Source: an uncultured Eubacteriales bacterium (lineage in GTDB: Bacteria > Bacillota > Clostridia > Christensenellales > CAG-138). Taken from it: DNA of 64,000 nt. Each line of letters starts with the position of its first letter. Within the stretch, counting starts at the first letter, position 1. Where the stretch lies: contig CADCJW010000006.1 in the NCBI GenBank assembly GCA_902801845.1, forward strand, positions 1 through 64,000. Direction: 5' to 3'. Below are positions 9,782 to 19,776 of this stretch, in pieces. The notes under the pieces are model-generated. The model was not told the DNA's origin and did no database searches. It worked only from the letters and a program-made list of their open reading frames with translations. The position numbers were made by a program, and so were the translations under genes.

Positions 9782-11046
9782 TGTTTACCACATTCGTCAA
9801 CGCATTCAAGATCAAGGACCTGAGGAAGAAGATCCTCTACACCCTTCTTCTCATCGTGGTCTATCGTCTTGGCTGCGCCATCCCCATCCCTGGCGTCGAC
9901 GCGGCGGCCTGGGCCAAGCAGATCGAAGGTCTGGCTCTGTTTGATTTCATGAGCCTGCTCTCCGGTTCCGCTCTGTCCCAGTTCACCATCTTCGCCATGG
10001 GTGTCTCGCCCTACATCACCGGTTCCATCGTGATGCAGCTGCTGGCCATCGCCATCCCCTCCTTGGAGAAGCTGAGCAAGGAGGAGGACGGCCGCCAGAA
10101 GATCGAGCAGATCACCCGGTATGTGGGCGTTGCCCTGGCTCTCGTGCAGAGCTTTGGCATCATCGTCACCTACGGTCGCTCCATCGTCACCGGTGAGCCC
10201 CTCTGGTGGTCCTACCTGACCATCTGCGTCTGCTCCGCAGCGGGCACGGCGTTCCTCATGTGGCTGGGTGAGCGGATCACGGAGAAGGGCATCGGCAACG
10301 GTATCTCCATGCTGATCTTCGCCTCCATCGTGAGCCGGGTCCCCGATTGGATCATTGAGCGGTTCCGTCTGTTGTTCACCGGCGTTCAGGTGTGGCAGTT
10401 CTTCGTGGCGCTCATCGTCATCATCGCCCTGATCACCTTCGTGGTGCTCATCGAGAAGGCCGAGCGGAAGATCCCCATCATGTACGCCAAGCGGGTCGTG
10501 GGCCGCAAGCTCTATGGCGGGCAGAACACCTACCTGCCCATGAAGGCCAACGCCAACGGTGTGCTGCCTCTGATCTTCGCCATGACCCTCATGCAGGTGC
10601 CCACCATGATCCTCCAGTTCTTCCCCGGCTCTGCCGTGTCCAACTGGTGGGAGAAGTACATGAGCTCCAGCGCCGCTGTGCCGGTACCCTACTATCTCAT
10701 CTACTTCCTGCTGATCATCGCCTTCGGTTACTTCTACACCTCCATCACCTTCAATCCGGTGGAGATGAGCAAGAACCTGCAGCAGAACGGCGGCTTCATC
10801 CCCGGCATCCGGGCGGGCCGTCCCACGGGCGAATACCTGGGCAAGATCAGCAACCGCCTGACCCTGTTCGGCTCCCTGTTCCTGGCCATCATCGCCATCA
10901 TCCCCACCATCGTGCTGAACTCGCTGCATGTGACCAGCATGTTCGGCGCCACCAGTGTGCTGATCATGGTGAGCGTGGCTCTGGAGACCACCGAGCAGTT
11001 GGAGGCCCAGATGCTCATGCGGCACTACAAGGGCTTCCTCAACTGA
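9781..11046 (+). CDS. secY: Protein translocase subunit SecY
   Basis: 421-residue membrane protein with ten hydrophobic segments, forming the channel for Sec export and membrane insertion. Family features are the N-terminal [19 protein letters not shown], the plug/TM2 region [18 protein letters not shown], the cytoplasmic loop between TM6 and TM7 (around [17 protein letters not shown]), and [16 protein letters not shown]. It acts with the SecA encoded at 22290-25043. The overlap with rplO suggests translational coupling. Confidence 0.97.
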   Translation: MFTTFVNAFKIKDLRKKILYTLLLIVVYRLGCAIPIPGVDAAAWAKQIEGLALFDFMSLLSGSALSQFTIFAMGVSPYITGSIVMQLLAIAIPSLEKLSKEEDGRQKIEQITRYVGVALALVQSFGIIVTYGRSIVTGEPLWWSYLTICVCSAAGTAFLMWLGERITEKGIGNGISMLIFASIVSRVPDWIIERFRLLFTGVQVWQFFVALIVIIALITFVVLIEKAERKIPIMYAKRVVGRKLYGGQNTYLPMKANANGVLPLIFAMTLMQVPTMILQFFPGSAVSNWWEKYMSSSAAVPVPYYLIYFLLIIAFGYFYTSITFNPVEMSKNLQQNGGFIPGIRAGRPTGEYLGKISNRLTLFGSLFLAIIAIIPTIVLNSLHVTSMFGATSVLIMVSVALETTEQLEAQMLMRHYKGFLN

Positions 11047-11050
11047 GCCT

Positions 11051-11668
11051 ATGAAGATGATCCTATTGGGCCCGCCGGGCGCGGGCAAAGGCACCCAGGC
11101 CAAGGGGATCGCCGCACGGTACGGCATCGCCCATATCTCCACCGGGGATATGTTGCGGGCTGAGGTCCGTGAGGGCACTCCCCTGGGCCGCGAGGCCAAG
11201 GCCTACATGGACAAGGGACAGCTGGTCCCCGATGAAGTCATCATCGGCATGGTGAAGAACCGGATCGCAGCTCCTGATTGCGAGAAGGGCTTCCTCTTCG
11301 ACGGCTTCCCCCGGACCATCGCTCAGGCGGAAGCGCTGGGGAAGATCACCGACATCGATCGGGTCGTCGACATCGAAGTCCCCGACGAGCGTCTGATCGC
11401 CCGCATCAGCGGACGGCGCATGTGCCCCCTGTGCGGCGCCACCTATCACGTCTCCACCTATGAGAGCAAGAAGTGCACCTGCGGCGGCACCCTGTATCAG
11501 CGGGATGACGACCGGGCGGAGACGGTGGCGGTACGGTTGGCGGAATACCACAAGAAGACCGCGCCTCTCATCGACTTCTATGCCCAGAAGGGCAAGCTCA
11601 CCACGGTGAACGGCGACGCGCCGGTAAACGTGGTGGCCGACGAGATCGCCAGGGAGCTGGACGCATGA
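11051..11668 (+). CDS. adk: Adenylate kinase with a shortened zinc knuckle in the lid
   Basis: 205 residues. The P-loop [11 protein letters not shown] is near the N-terminus, followed by HISTGDMLR and [14 protein letters not shown]; the enzyme interconverts ATP + AMP and 2 ADP. The lid (about residues 125-155) keeps the first pair CPLC but has CTC instead of the usual CxxC as the second pair, and the stretch between is about three residues shorter than in typical Gram-positive enzymes. No ribosome binding site is obvious in the 4-nt gap after secY. The stop overlaps the map start (ATGA). Confidence 0.95.
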   Translation: MKMILLGPPGAGKGTQAKGIAARYGIAHISTGDMLRAEVREGTPLGREAKAYMDKGQLVPDEVIIGMVKNRIAAPDCEKGFLFDGFPRTIAQAEALGKITDIDRVVDIEVPDERLIARISGRRMCPLCGATYHVSTYESKKCTCGGTLYQRDDDRAETVAVRLAEYHKKTAPLIDFYAQKGKLTTVNGDAPVNVVADEIARELDA

Positions 11669-12423
11669 TCACCATCAAGTCCGCCAGCGAGCTTGTGAAG
11701 ATGCAGGCCGCCGGCAGGATTGTGGGCGAGACCCTCAAGCTCCTGGGCGAGAACGTCCGTCCCGGCGTCACCACGGCACACCTTGACAAGCTGGCTCATG
11801 AGTACATCCTGAGCTGCGGTGCCAAACCCTCCTTCCTGGGGTACGCCGGATATCCCGGCAGCGTGTGCATCTCGGTGAACAACCAGGTGATCCACGGCAT
11901 CCCGGGCAAGCGCGTCCTGAAGGACGGGGACATCGTCAGCTGCGATACCGGCGCCATCCTGGACGGGTTCCATGGGGACGCTGCCCGGACCTTCCTCTGC
12001 GGGGAGGTAAAGCCGGAGATTCAGCAACTGGTCCGTGTGACCCGGGAGTGCTTCTTTGAAGGACTCAAGTTCTGTCGGGTGGGCTATCGGATCTCCGACA
12101 TCTCCAAGGCCGTGCAACAGCACGCCGAACGATACGGCTACGGCGTGGTCCGCGACTATGTAGGCCACGGCATCGGCCGGGAGATGCACGAGGACCCGGA
12201 GGTCCCCAACTACTACTCCCCCCGGGCGCGGCAGCGCCTCCACGCCGGCATGGCCATCGCCGTGGAGCCCATGATCAACCTGGGCACCTATCAGGTGAAG
12301 GTCCTTTCCGACGGATGGACGGTGGAGACGGTGGACGGGCTTCCCTCAGCCCACTTCGAGAACACGATCCTCATCACCGAGGGCGACCCGGTGATGACCA
12401 CCTACTACGAGGGCGATCTATGA
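11665..12423 (+). CDS. map: Methionine aminopeptidase, type I
   Basis: 252 residues; it removes the initiator methionine from nascent proteins using two metal ions. Ligand-bearing motifs are visible: VSCDTGA and FHGDAARTF (two Asp), [12 protein letters not shown] (His), VEPMINLG (Glu) and [12 protein letters not shown] (Glu). The start overlaps the adk stop, and the stop overlaps the next gene, so adk, map and the KOW gene are likely translated in series. Confidence 0.96.
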   Translation: MITIKSASELVKMQAAGRIVGETLKLLGENVRPGVTTAHLDKLAHEYILSCGAKPSFLGYAGYPGSVCISVNNQVIHGIPGKRVLKDGDIVSCDTGAILDGFHGDAARTFLCGEVKPEIQQLVRVTRECFFEGLKFCRVGYRISDISKAVQQHAERYGYGVVRDYVGHGIGREMHEDPEVPNYYSPRARQRLHAGMAIAVEPMINLGTYQVKVLSDGWTVETVDGLPSAHFENTILITEGDPVMTTYYEGDL

Positions 12424-12695
12424 GCGTCGATGTAACGGTTGGCGATCTGGTCGTCTCCCGGGCAGGCCGGGACAAAGGACGTCCCTTCGTGGTGCTTCGC
12501 GCCGAGGAAGGGTTCGTGTATCTGGTGGACGGAGACCTTCGACGGCTCAGTAAGCCCAAGAAGAAGAAACGGATGCATGTGAAGCCCTATCCCAAGAAGG
12601 GCTCCTGCCGGATGGAACTCCCTGAGGGAAGGCCCCTGTGCGACGCGGACGTTCGCAAGCACATCGCCGCCCTCACCGCAGCCGATGAGATCTAA
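12420..12695 (+). CDS. KOW-domain RNA-binding protein (L14e/L27e-like), function unknown
   Basis: 91 residues beginning [20 protein letters not shown]; the N-terminal half forms a KOW-like motif ([23 protein letters not shown]), followed by a lysine-rich stretch [17 protein letters not shown]. The open frame extends upstream in map, but the ATG at 12420 overlaps the map stop (ATGA). Small KOW proteins in this slot between map and infA are common in Clostridia and are annotated as ribosomal-protein L14E-like; the real role is not established. Confidence 0.85.
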   Translation: MSVDVTVGDLVVSRAGRDKGRPFVVLRAEEGFVYLVDGDLRRLSKPKKKKRMHVKPYPKKGSCRMELPEGRPLCDADVRKHIAALTAADEI

Positions 12696-12718
12696 GGGAT
12701 CAGAAAAGGAGGTACAGC

Positions 12719-12940
12719 TTGTCCAAAGCGGATGTTTTTGAACTGGAAGGCGTCGTAACGGAAGCATACCCCAATGCCATGTTTGAAGTGACGCTTCAGA
12801 ATGGACGGAAGATTTTGGCCACCATCTCCGGAAAGCTTCGCATGAACTACATCCGGATATTGCCGGGGGATAAGGTGACAGTGGAGATGTCCATGTATGA
12901 CCTGAGCCGGGGGCGCATCACCTGGCGCGCCAAGAACTAA
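12719..12940 (+). CDS. infA: Translation initiation factor IF-1 (TTG start)
   Basis: 73-residue OB-fold protein. The core motifs [37 protein letters not shown] and [11 protein letters not shown] are all present. The start codon is TTG at 12719, placed 8 nt after AAAGGAGG, giving (M)[10 protein letters not shown]; no ATG fits. IF-1 occupies the A site during initiation. A weak start codon on an initiation-factor gene could feed back on its level, but this is only a possibility. Confidence 0.95.
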   Translation: MSKADVFELEGVVTEAYPNAMFEVTLQNGRKILATISGKLRMNYIRILPGDKVTVEMSMYDLSRGRITWRAKN

Positions 12941-12974
12941 GACCATCAGAACAAAAGTTTAAGGAGATAGAAAA

Positions 12975-13088
12975 ATGAAAGTCAGACCGTCTGTGAAACC
13001 GATTTGCGAGAAGTGCAAGATCATCAAGCGCAAGGGTCGCGTCATGGTCATCTGCGAGAACCCCAAGCACAAGCAGCGTCAGGGCTAA
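12975..13088 (+). CDS. rpmJ: 50S ribosomal protein L36, zinc type
   Basis: 37 residues, the exact length of the zinc-binding form. It starts [21 protein letters not shown] and has CEKC followed by a further Cys and a His ([13 protein letters not shown]), the four zinc ligands. AAGGAG lies before the ATG. The 118 nt between rpmJ and rpsM contain no gene. Confidence 0.96.
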   Translation: MKVRPSVKPICEKCKIIKRKGRVMVICENPKHKQRQG

Positions 13089-13206
13089 GCAAAGGCTTTA
13101 GAGAATACTCGCGGGGCGGCTGGCGCATTTCCCAAAGGGGAGGCGCTTCCTGCGAGCGGATATAGATACATACCCATTTTCAATTTTTTACGGAGGTAGA
13201 AACCAT

Positions 13207-13575
13207 ATGGCACGTATTGCTGGCGTAGACCTTCCGAGAGACAAGCGGATCGAGATCGGCTTGACCTACATCTTCGGTATCGGTCGTGCCCTGGCCAACG
13301 ACATTCTGGCGGCGACGGGCGTGGACCCTGACATCCGGGTACGGGATCTTTCGGAGAACGATGTCAACAAACTGAGAGAGTACATCGACCACAATGTGAA
13401 GGTGGAAGGCGATCTTCGCCGGGAAACTTCCATGAACATCAAGCGCCTGGTGGAGATCGGCTGCTATCGCGGCGTCCGTCATCGCAAGGGCCTGCCCGTT
13501 CGCGGCCAGAGCACCAAGCAGAACGCCCGCACCCGCAAGGGCCCGAAACGCACCCAGGGCGGTAAGAAGAAATAA
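13207..13575 (+). CDS. rpsM: 30S ribosomal protein S13
   Basis: 122 residues starting [22 protein letters not shown]; the C-terminal tail [20 protein letters not shown] reaches the P-site tRNA. TACGGAGG precedes the ATG. The 118-nt gap upstream (13089-13206) can form GC-rich helices but shows no clear promoter. Confidence 0.97.
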   Translation: MARIAGVDLPRDKRIEIGLTYIFGIGRALANDILAATGVDPDIRVRDLSENDVNKLREYIDHNVKVEGDLRRETSMNIKRLVEIGCYRGVRHRKGLPVRGQSTKQNARTRKGPKRTQGGKKK

Positions 13576-13589
13576 GGAGGGGAGAAGCA

Positions 13590-13994
13590 ATGGCTAAAGT
13601 AACGAAAGTCAAGAAGGCTGTCAGCCGTAAGCGTCGTGAAAAGAAGAACATCGATCGCGGCCAGGCCCACATCCGTTCCTCCTTCAACAACACGCTGGTG
13701 ACCATCACCGATATGCAGGGCAATGCCATCGCCTGGTCCAGCGCCGGTTCTTTGAACTACCGCGGTTCCCGTAAGTCCACGCCCTTTGCCGCCCAGATGG
13801 CTTCTGAAGCCGCTGCCCGGGCCGCCATGGAGCATGGCCTCAAGACCGTGGAAGTGTACGTGAAGGGCCCCGGCTCCGGCCGTGAGTCCGCCATCCGCGC
13901 CCTGCAGACGGCCGGCTTGGAGGTCAACATGATCAAGGACGTGACCCCTATCCCTCATAACGGCTGCCGCCCGCCCAAGCGCAGAAGAGTGTAA
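13590..13994 (+). CDS. rpsK: 30S ribosomal protein S11
   Basis: 134 residues; contains [18 protein letters not shown] and the C-terminal signature [29 protein letters not shown]11 lines the platform at the mRNA exit. It lies 14 nt after rpsM with AAGGAGG. Confidence 0.97.
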   Translation: MAKVTKVKKAVSRKRREKKNIDRGQAHIRSSFNNTLVTITDMQGNAIAWSSAGSLNYRGSRKSTPFAAQMASEAAARAAMEHGLKTVEVYVKGPGSGRESAIRALQTAGLEVNMIKDVTPIPHNGCRPPKRRRV

Positions 13995-14009
13995 GGAGGC
14001 ATATTAGCA

Positions 14010-14636
14010 ATGGCAAGATATACCGATTCCGTTTGCAGACAGTGCCGCCGCGAAGGCGCCAAGCTGTTTCTGAAGGGCGACCGCTGCTACAGCGAGAAGT
14101 GCGCCATGACCCTGCGTCATACCCCCCCGGGCATGCACGGCCAGGGCCGCCGCAAGCAGTCCGAGTACGGCATTCAGCTTCGTGAGAAGCAGAAGGTCCG
14201 CCGGGCCTACGGCATCATGGAGGGTCAGTTCCATCAGTACTATCTGACCGCCTCCAATATGAAGGGCGTCACCGGCGAGAACATGCTCCAGCTGTTGGAG
14301 CGCCGTCTCGACAACGTGTGCTACCGCCTGAACTTCGGCGAATCCCGCCCCATGGCCCGCCAGATGGTGACCCACGGCCACATCCTGGTCAACGGCAAGA
14401 AGGTGGACATCGCTTCTTACGAGCTGAAGGTTGGCGACGTGATCTCCGTGAAGGAGAAGAGCCGCCAGATCCCCCTGTTCGCCACTCTGCGGGAGCAGGG
14501 CGCCAAGCGCACCGTGCCCGAGTGGCTGGAGCTGGACGCCGAGAACCTGTCCGGTAAAGTCGTGGCACTGCCCAAGAGAGAGGATATCGATCTGACCATC
14601 GAGGAGCACCTCATCGTCGAGTTCTACTCCAGGTAA
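14010..14636 (+). CDS. rpsD: 30S ribosomal protein S4, zinc type
   Basis: 208 residues. The N-terminal four cysteines (CRQC, then C and C in GDRCYSEKC) form the zinc-binding version of S4. The S4 RNA-binding domain is seen at [35 protein letters not shown]4 starts 16S assembly and represses the alpha operon in other bacteria. Confidence 0.96.
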   Translation: MARYTDSVCRQCRREGAKLFLKGDRCYSEKCAMTLRHTPPGMHGQGRRKQSEYGIQLREKQKVRRAYGIMEGQFHQYYLTASNMKGVTGENMLQLLERRLDNVCYRLNFGESRPMARQMVTHGHILVNGKKVDIASYELKVGDVISVKEKSRQIPLFATLREQGAKRTVPEWLELDAENLSGKVVALPKREDIDLTIEEHLIVEFYSR

Positions 14637-14679
14637 GCCTCAACCTCACTAAAACGACATTACCGAAGGAGGGTACGAT

Positions 14680-15621
14680 ATGTTGGATTTTGAAAAGCCC
14701 AAACTCGAATGCGTTGAGATGTCTGAGAACTATGGCAAGTTCGTGGTGGAACCCCTGGAGCGTGGCTTCGGCATGACCTTGGGCAACTCCATGCGTCGGG
14801 TGCTGCTTTCCAGCCTTCCCGGCGTGGCCGCCACCTCCATCCGCATCGACGGTGTGCTCCATGAGTTTTCCACCATCGAGGGCGTCAAGGAGGATGTGAC
14901 CGAGATCATCCTGAACCTGAAGGGTCTCATCTGCAAGCTCCATAGCCAGGGCCCCAAGAAGGTCATTATCGACGCGGCGGGCGAGTGTGAAGTCACCGCC
15001 GGCGATATCCTGCCCGATGCCGACGTGGAGATCATCAATCCCGAGCTTCATCTCGCCACGCTGGACGAGAACGGCAAGCTCCATATGGAGATCATGCTGG
15101 ATCACGGCCGCGGCTACGTGGTGGCCGACCGCAACAAGCGGCCCGACATGCCCATCGGCGAGATCGCTGTGGATTCCATCTACACGCCCATCACCAAGGT
15201 GAACTTCACCGTGGACGATACCCGTGTGGGTCAGATCACCGACTATGACAAGCTCACCTTGGAGATCTGGACCAACGGCAGCATCAAGCCCGACGAAGCG
15301 GCCAGCTACGCCGCCAAGATCCTCACGGAGCATCTGATGCTCTTCATCAACCTGACCGACAGGATCCAGGGCGTGGAGATCATGGTGGAGAAGGAGGAGA
15401 GCAAGAAGGAGAAGATCCTGGAGATGAACATCGAGGATCTGGACCTTTCCGTCCGCTCCTACAACTGCCTCAAGCGGGCCGGCATCAACACCGTGGAGGA
15501 GCTGGTGCAGCGGGATGAAGACGAGATGATGAAGGTCCGGAACCTGGGCCGGAAGTCTCTCGAAGAAGTGCAGCAAAAACTGGCGCAGTTGGGCTTGACC
15601 CTGCGCAGCAACGAAGATTAA
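14680..15621 (+). CDS. rpoA: DNA-directed RNA polymerase subunit alpha
   Basis: 313 residues, normal for Bacillota. The N-terminal dimerisation domain carries [23 protein letters not shown]; the C-terminal domain, which binds UP elements and activators, contains [22 protein letters not shown] and [10 protein letters not shown]. It lies 43 nt after rpsD with GAAGGAGGG. Confidence 0.97.
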   Translation: MLDFEKPKLECVEMSENYGKFVVEPLERGFGMTLGNSMRRVLLSSLPGVAATSIRIDGVLHEFSTIEGVKEDVTEIILNLKGLICKLHSQGPKKVIIDAAGECEVTAGDILPDADVEIINPELHLATLDENGKLHMEIMLDHGRGYVVADRNKRPDMPIGEIAVDSIYTPITKVNFTVDDTRVGQITDYDKLTLEIWTNGSIKPDEAASYAAKILTEHLMLFINLTDRIQGVEIMVEKEESKKEKILEMNIEDLDLSVRSYNCLKRAGINTVEELVQRDEDEMMKVRNLGRKSLEEVQQKLAQLGLTLRSNED

Positions 15622-15637
15622 TTAGGAGGAAGCAGCA

Positions 15638-16144
15638 ATGGCAAACAGGAAACTGGGAAAGCCCACTGACCAGCGTGTTGCAATGCTCCGGAACCTGACC
15701 ACCGCTCTCATCTGGAACGGCAAGATCGTCACCACCGAGACCAGAGCCAAGGAAGTCCGCAGCATCGCCGAGAAGATCATCACCTTGGCGGTGAAGGAAT
15801 ACAAGAACACGGACATGGTGGAAAAAGAGGTCTACAACGAGAAGGGTCAGGTCTCCAAGGAGGAGAAGCCCCAGGATCAGCCTTCCAAGCTCCATGCTCG
15901 CCGTCAGATCATGAGCTATCTGTACGACATTCCCGAGCCCAAGAAGGAGAAGGAGACCAAGAAGGAGTACCGGGAGCGCACCAAGGGCAACAACCACCCC
16001 GTGGTGGAGAAGCTCTTCCGTGAGCTGGCCCCCAAGTACGACGGCCGCATCCAGGAAGGCAAGAAGGGTGGCTACACCCGCATGTACAAGCTGGGTGTCC
16101 GCCGCGGCGATGCCGCCCCCATGGTGGTGCTGGAGCTGGTCTAA
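15638..16144 (+). CDS. rplQ: 50S ribosomal protein L17 with a ~50-residue insertion
   Basis: 168 residues against a usual 112-120. The N-terminal core ([20 protein letters not shown] and [18 protein letters not shown]) and the C-terminal core ([19 protein letters not shown]) are normal. Between them, from about residue 56 to 125, a charged Glu/Lys-rich stretch is inserted (for example [15 protein letters not shown] and [16 protein letters not shown]). L17 lies at the tunnel exit surface. Last gene of the operon; a terminator follows. Confidence 0.95.
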   Translation: MANRKLGKPTDQRVAMLRNLTTALIWNGKIVTTETRAKEVRSIAEKIITLAVKEYKNTDMVEKEVYNEKGQVSKEEKPQDQPSKLHARRQIMSYLYDIPEPKKEKETKKEYRERTKGNNHPVVEKLFRELAPKYDGRIQEGKKGGYTRMYKLGVRRGDAAPMVVLELV

Positions 16145-16166
16145 AGGACCGCAAACCGCAACGCAT

Positions 16167-16195
16167 AAGGATCTGCCGAAAGGCAGGTCCTTTTT
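16167..16195 (+). terminator. Terminator of the ribosomal operon
   Basis: AAGGA-t-CTGCC, GAAA loop, GGCAG-g-TCCTT followed by TTTTT, 22 nt after the rplQ stop. Confidence 0.9.
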
Positions 16196-16222
16196 GTATG
16201 CCAAACCGGCTTGCTTCGCAAA

Positions 16223-16251
16223 TTGACAGTCAAAAGGGAAGATGGTATATT
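16223..16251 (+). promoter_or_regulatory. Sigma-A promoter of the DUF6273 gene
   Basis: TTGACA (16223-16228), 17-base spacer, TATATT (16246-16251). It starts transcription about 25 nt before the ATG at 16282. Confidence 0.85.
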
Positions 16252-16281
16252 TTATTCAAGAAGGGGAAGGAGGGGAAAAGG

Positions 16282-17586
16282 ATGAAACGTTTTTTCTCGC
16301 TGTGTCTCGCTGTGCTGATGTGCTTCGGCCTGGTGTGCGCTGTCGTCCAGGATGCCAAAGCGGACGATTCACCTGTCAAGAAGGACGGACGTGCCGTCTC
16401 GTCGGCGGATGATCTGAGGGTCTATGAAGTCGTTACCTTCGGTGCGTATCCCCTCTGGTCATACGATGATTACGCGGATATGGAATGGATCGTCCTTCGA
16501 AAGAGCGGAAACCGGGTCACCCTGCTTTCCCGATACGTGATCGACAGTCGTCCCTTCCACATGGTAGACGAGAAGGTCCTTTGGCAGACTTGCGATCTGA
16601 ACGTTTGGCTGAACGATGCGTTCAAATCCACCGCCTTCACCACCAAAGAGCTGAATCTGATCAACGGCAGCATCACTCTCCCCAGCATCGCCGATGCCCG
16701 CGCCATGCCGAAGGATCTGTTGTATGCCGAGTTCACCCCCTTTGCGATCGCCAGCGGGGGAGACGGCGGAAGGGGCATCTGGTGGCTTTGCGACGGTATC
16801 GCGCCCAGGATGCGCAAGGGGGAGGAGATAAACTGCGCCTCCGTGGTCCAACAGGGCGAGATCCTGGAGGCGTCCTATCGGGTCGACCTTAGGGGGAAGG
16901 GCGTTCGCCCCCTGCTGCAGATCGACTTCGATCGCCAGGGGGACCCGTCCGAGCCGGAGGAGGTCTGGTATACGAGTGCCACGGGGCCGTTGATGAAGGG
17001 GAACCGGGCAGTTTTCTCCGTCGATGGGGTCAGGATGTATGATGACGTGACCTTCGGCGTCTATCCCCAGGACTCCTTCGGCGATGAGTCCCCCATCCAT
17101 TGGATCGTGATCGGGAAGAGCGGGAACCGGATCAAGCTTCTATCTTCTTTGGCGCTGGACAGCCAAAGGTATCAGGAGCCATACGCCGCCGTATCCTGGC
17201 GGTTCAGCTCCCTGAACGGCTGGCTCAACGAAACGTTCCGAGATACTGCGTTTACGGCGGAGGAACAGGAGCTGCTCACCAGCATCACCCTGCTCAGCGA
17301 GGAGGAGGCCAAGGAGTTGCCCGATGAATACAGGATCACCCGCTCCACGGAGTACGCCATCTCCCAGGGAGCGGATCCGAAACGGTGCATTTGGTGGCTG
17401 CGTGACAGCAGCATGCAGGCGAAGATAGAGAACGGAAAGCCAACGTCCACCAGGATCTACTGCGCTTCAGTGGTACTGGAGGACGGTGAAATCGGAGACG
17501 GATACTATATCGTGAATGCGGGGCAAAAGACGGTTCGCCCCGTGATCGTGATAGACCTGTCCCGCCTTGTAAACGACTTGTCCTGA
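16282..17586 (+). CDS. Secreted protein with two DUF6273-like repeats
   Basis: 434 residues. A signal peptide (MKRFFSLCLAVLMCFGL..., cut probably after DAKA near residue 29) is followed by two homologous halves. Each half has VTFGxYP, a WIVLxKSGNRxxLLS strand, a W-x5-LN-WLN segment (DLNVWLNDAFKSTAF, SLNGWLNETFRDTAF), a GIWWL/CIWWLR motif and a C-terminal VRPLLQID/VRPVIVID. This is the DUF6273 pattern of surface or secreted Clostridial proteins, whose function is unknown. The ATG at 16282 is chosen because it follows AAGGAGGGG and opens the signal peptide. The gene has its own promoter and terminator. Confidence 0.85.
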   Translation: MKRFFSLCLAVLMCFGLVCAVVQDAKADDSPVKKDGRAVSSADDLRVYEVVTFGAYPLWSYDDYADMEWIVLRKSGNRVTLLSRYVIDSRPFHMVDEKVLWQTCDLNVWLNDAFKSTAFTTKELNLINGSITLPSIADARAMPKDLLYAEFTPFAIASGGDGGRGIWWLCDGIAPRMRKGEEINCASVVQQGEILEASYRVDLRGKGVRPLLQIDFDRQGDPSEPEEVWYTSATGPLMKGNRAVFSVDGVRMYDDVTFGVYPQDSFGDESPIHWIVIGKSGNRIKLLSSLALDSQRYQEPYAAVSWRFSSLNGWLNETFRDTAFTAEEQELLTSITLLSEEEAKELPDEYRITRSTEYAISQGADPKRCIWWLRDSSMQAKIENGKPTSTRIYCASVVLEDGEIGDGYYIVNAGQKTVRPVIVIDLSRLVNDLS

Positions 17587-17623
17587 CCATCGATCCCCAT
17601 ACCCCGTTCCGCAACGCAAAAGA

Positions 17624-17648
17624 GCCTGCTTTTTGGCAGGCCCTTTTT
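17624..17648 (+). terminator. Terminator after the DUF6273 gene
   Basis: GCCTGC (17624-17629) pairs with GCAGGC (17636-17641) and is followed by a T run. Confidence 0.85.
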
Positions 17649-17691
17649 TGCCCGTTTCGATTGGAGAAGTCAAGAGCGGTGGGCTGCTTTG

Positions 17692-17721
17692 TTGACAGGG
17701 TCAGGACTCTTGCCCTATAAT
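17692..17721 (+). promoter_or_regulatory. Consensus promoter of the MoxR operon
   Basis: Perfect -35 (TTGACA, 17692-17697) and perfect -10 (TATAAT, 17716-17721), spaced 18 bases; the ATG of the AAA ATPase is 38 nt further on. Confidence 0.88.
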
Positions 17722-17759
17722 GGGCAGGGATAAGAAACAGCTTTACAGGAGATGCCTAC

Positions 17760-18701
17760 ATGAAAACCGAAGCATTTGTACAGTTCAAAAAGGATATCAT
17801 CAAAAACTGCAGCCGCATCATCGTCGGGAAGGACGAGGTGATCGAACAGCTGGCTGTTTGCCTTATCGCCTCCGGCCATGTGCTGCTGGAGGACGTGCCT
17901 GGAACCGGCAAGACCATGCTGCTGCGGGCTTTTTCCCGCAGCATCGGCGGCGAGTTCCGCCGTATCCAGTTCACGCCCGACCTGCTGCCTTCCGATCTGA
18001 CGGGCATCAACTTTTTCAACCAAAAGACAGGCGAGTTCGAATTCCGTCCGGGCCCTCTCTTCGCGCAGATCATTCTGGCGGATGAGATCAACCGTGCCAC
18101 GCCCCGCAGCCAGTCCGCTCTGTTGGAGGTCATGGAGGAGAAACAGATCTCCGTGGACGGCACCAGCTACAGGATGACGGAACCGTACATGGTCATGGCC
18201 ACCCAGAATCCCATCGAATCCTACGGCACCTTCCCGCTGCCCGAAGCACAGATGGACCGCTTCTTCATGCGGCTCAAGCTCGGGTATATGACCCGCGAAC
18301 AGGAGATCTCCGTTTTGCGCCGTCCCGATGCAAAGCAACTGTTGGAGGAGATTTTCCCCGTCGTCAGCGGCGAGGAGATCGAGGCCCTGCGCGCCGGTTT
18401 CAGTGAAGTCCGCGTCAGCGACGACATAGCCAACTACATCATGGATATCGTCAACAGCACCCGCACCAACGAAACGATCGCCAACGGCGTTTCTACCCGA
18501 GGCTCTCTGGCCCTCTATCGCGCAAGCCAGATCTATGCCGCCATGCAGGGTCGCGATTACGTCATCCCTGAGGATGTGAAGAAGGAAGCTCTCTGTGTCC
18601 TTCCGCATCGCATCATGCTTGTCAGCAGCAGCCATGCCGATTACACACGTTTTATCTCCAATTTGATCGAAGGTATCGAAGTTCCGTTGGAAAAGCTATG
18701 A
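17760..18701 (+). CDS. MoxR-family AAA ATPase
   Basis: 313 residues. Walker A is LEDVPGTGKTMLL (about residues 39-51), Walker B is LADEINRATPRSQSALLEVMEE, and sensor 1 is VMATQNPIE, as in the MoxR branch of AAA+ proteins. MoxR ATPases act as chaperone-like partners for DUF58 and VWA proteins. The stop overlaps the following DUF58 gene (ATGA), which supports a joint function in this operon. An AGGAG site precedes the ATG. Confidence 0.93.
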   Translation: MKTEAFVQFKKDIIKNCSRIIVGKDEVIEQLAVCLIASGHVLLEDVPGTGKTMLLRAFSRSIGGEFRRIQFTPDLLPSDLTGINFFNQKTGEFEFRPGPLFAQIILADEINRATPRSQSALLEVMEEKQISVDGTSYRMTEPYMVMATQNPIESYGTFPLPEAQMDRFFMRLKLGYMTREQEISVLRRPDAKQLLEEIFPVVSGEEIEALRAGFSEVRVSDDIANYIMDIVNSTRTNETIANGVSTRGSLALYRASQIYAAMQGRDYVIPEDVKKEALCVLPHRIMLVSSSHADYTRFISNLIEGIEVPLEKL

Positions 18702-19738
18702 TCACCTTACTCATATTTTTGGGCGTCGCTTTCATCCTTGTCATCGAAGCTGTCAGTCTATGGGGCAATACCCGTCAGCTGAAGGTGGAATTCGATTTGG
18801 ATACGACGCTCGTTGAACCGGGGGAGCTTGCGACGCTGTATTATACTGTCAGCAACCCCCATCGACTGCCGATACTGTATGTGGGCTTCTCTCTGTATTT
18901 CGATCCGGATGTGACCGTCTGCGAAGATAAAGAGTTTTGCAGACTCCACGTCAGCATAGACAGTACGGGCACGAGCGTACGCCATCACTTTTTTCTGCTG
19001 CCGCACAGAAAGTTCAGCGGAAAAGTGCATTTTTCGCTAAATAAGCGCGGGCGCACAGAACTTGGCCGATATTTCATAGACACAGGCGATTTCCTTGGCC
19101 TGTATCCGATCATTGTCTCAGATGCGATCTACAAAAAGATCATTTGCACGGCTGAAAAATGCAGCATAGATGAGCTTGCCTTTCCCGGCGGAGAGATCGG
19201 CACTGTTTCCGTAAAGCGTTTTATCCTCGATGATCCCACGATGCTCCTGGGCTACCGCGACTATACTGGCCGTGAGCCCATGAAGCAGATTTCCTGGAAG
19301 CAGACGGCAAAGGTCGGCAAATTGATGGTGCGCCAAAATGACCATACCACCGATCGGGTTGCCGTCGTTCTGGTAAACATGGAAGGTTCGCAGCGGTTGC
19401 TTCTGGAAAGTTGTTTGAAACTCGTTCGGACAGTCTGCGAACAGCTCGAAGAGGCGAAGATACCATACGAGCTGATGTCGAATGGAGATCTGTTTTCGAT
19501 ACCGGAAGGGATAGGCAGAGAACACCTGTTCCTGATCCTGCGTCGGCTGGGATTGTCGCGATTGGGCGGATTTACGTCCTTTAGCGACCTTGTGGAGCGC
19601 TGCGTGCGTCGTAGGCGCAGCAATTGCAGCTATATCGTGATCACGCCGATCATTGGGCCGGAGAGAAAGGCTCAGATAGATTATCTCGGCAGCCATTTGG
19701 ACAGCCGTCCTATCGTATTGATCCCCAGTGAGGCGTGA
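18698..19738 (+). CDS. DUF58-family membrane protein
   Basis: 346 residues. One hydrophobic segment at the N-terminus (LLIFLGVAFILVIEAVSLW) anchors the protein; a beta-rich region follows, and the DUF58 signature RDYTGREPMKQISWK lies near residue 190 followed by a VWA-like fold (VAVVLVNMEG). DUF58 proteins are the standard partners of MoxR ATPases. GC content and codon use are lower than in the flanking genes. Confidence 0.88.
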   Translation: MITLLIFLGVAFILVIEAVSLWGNTRQLKVEFDLDTTLVEPGELATLYYTVSNPHRLPILYVGFSLYFDPDVTVCEDKEFCRLHVSIDSTGTSVRHHFFLLPHRKFSGKVHFSLNKRGRTELGRYFIDTGDFLGLYPIIVSDAIYKKIICTAEKCSIDELAFPGGEIGTVSVKRFILDDPTMLLGYRDYTGREPMKQISWKQTAKVGKLMVRQNDHTTDRVAVVLVNMEGSQRLLLESCLKLVRTVCEQLEEAKIPYELMSNGDLFSIPEGIGREHLFLILRRLGLSRLGGFTSFSDLVERCVRRRRSNCSYIVITPIIGPERKAQIDYLGSHLDSRPIVLIPSEA

Positions 19739-19776
19739 ACCGATGCATGATATCGAGCGAAAGAGGAGGTGAGAAC

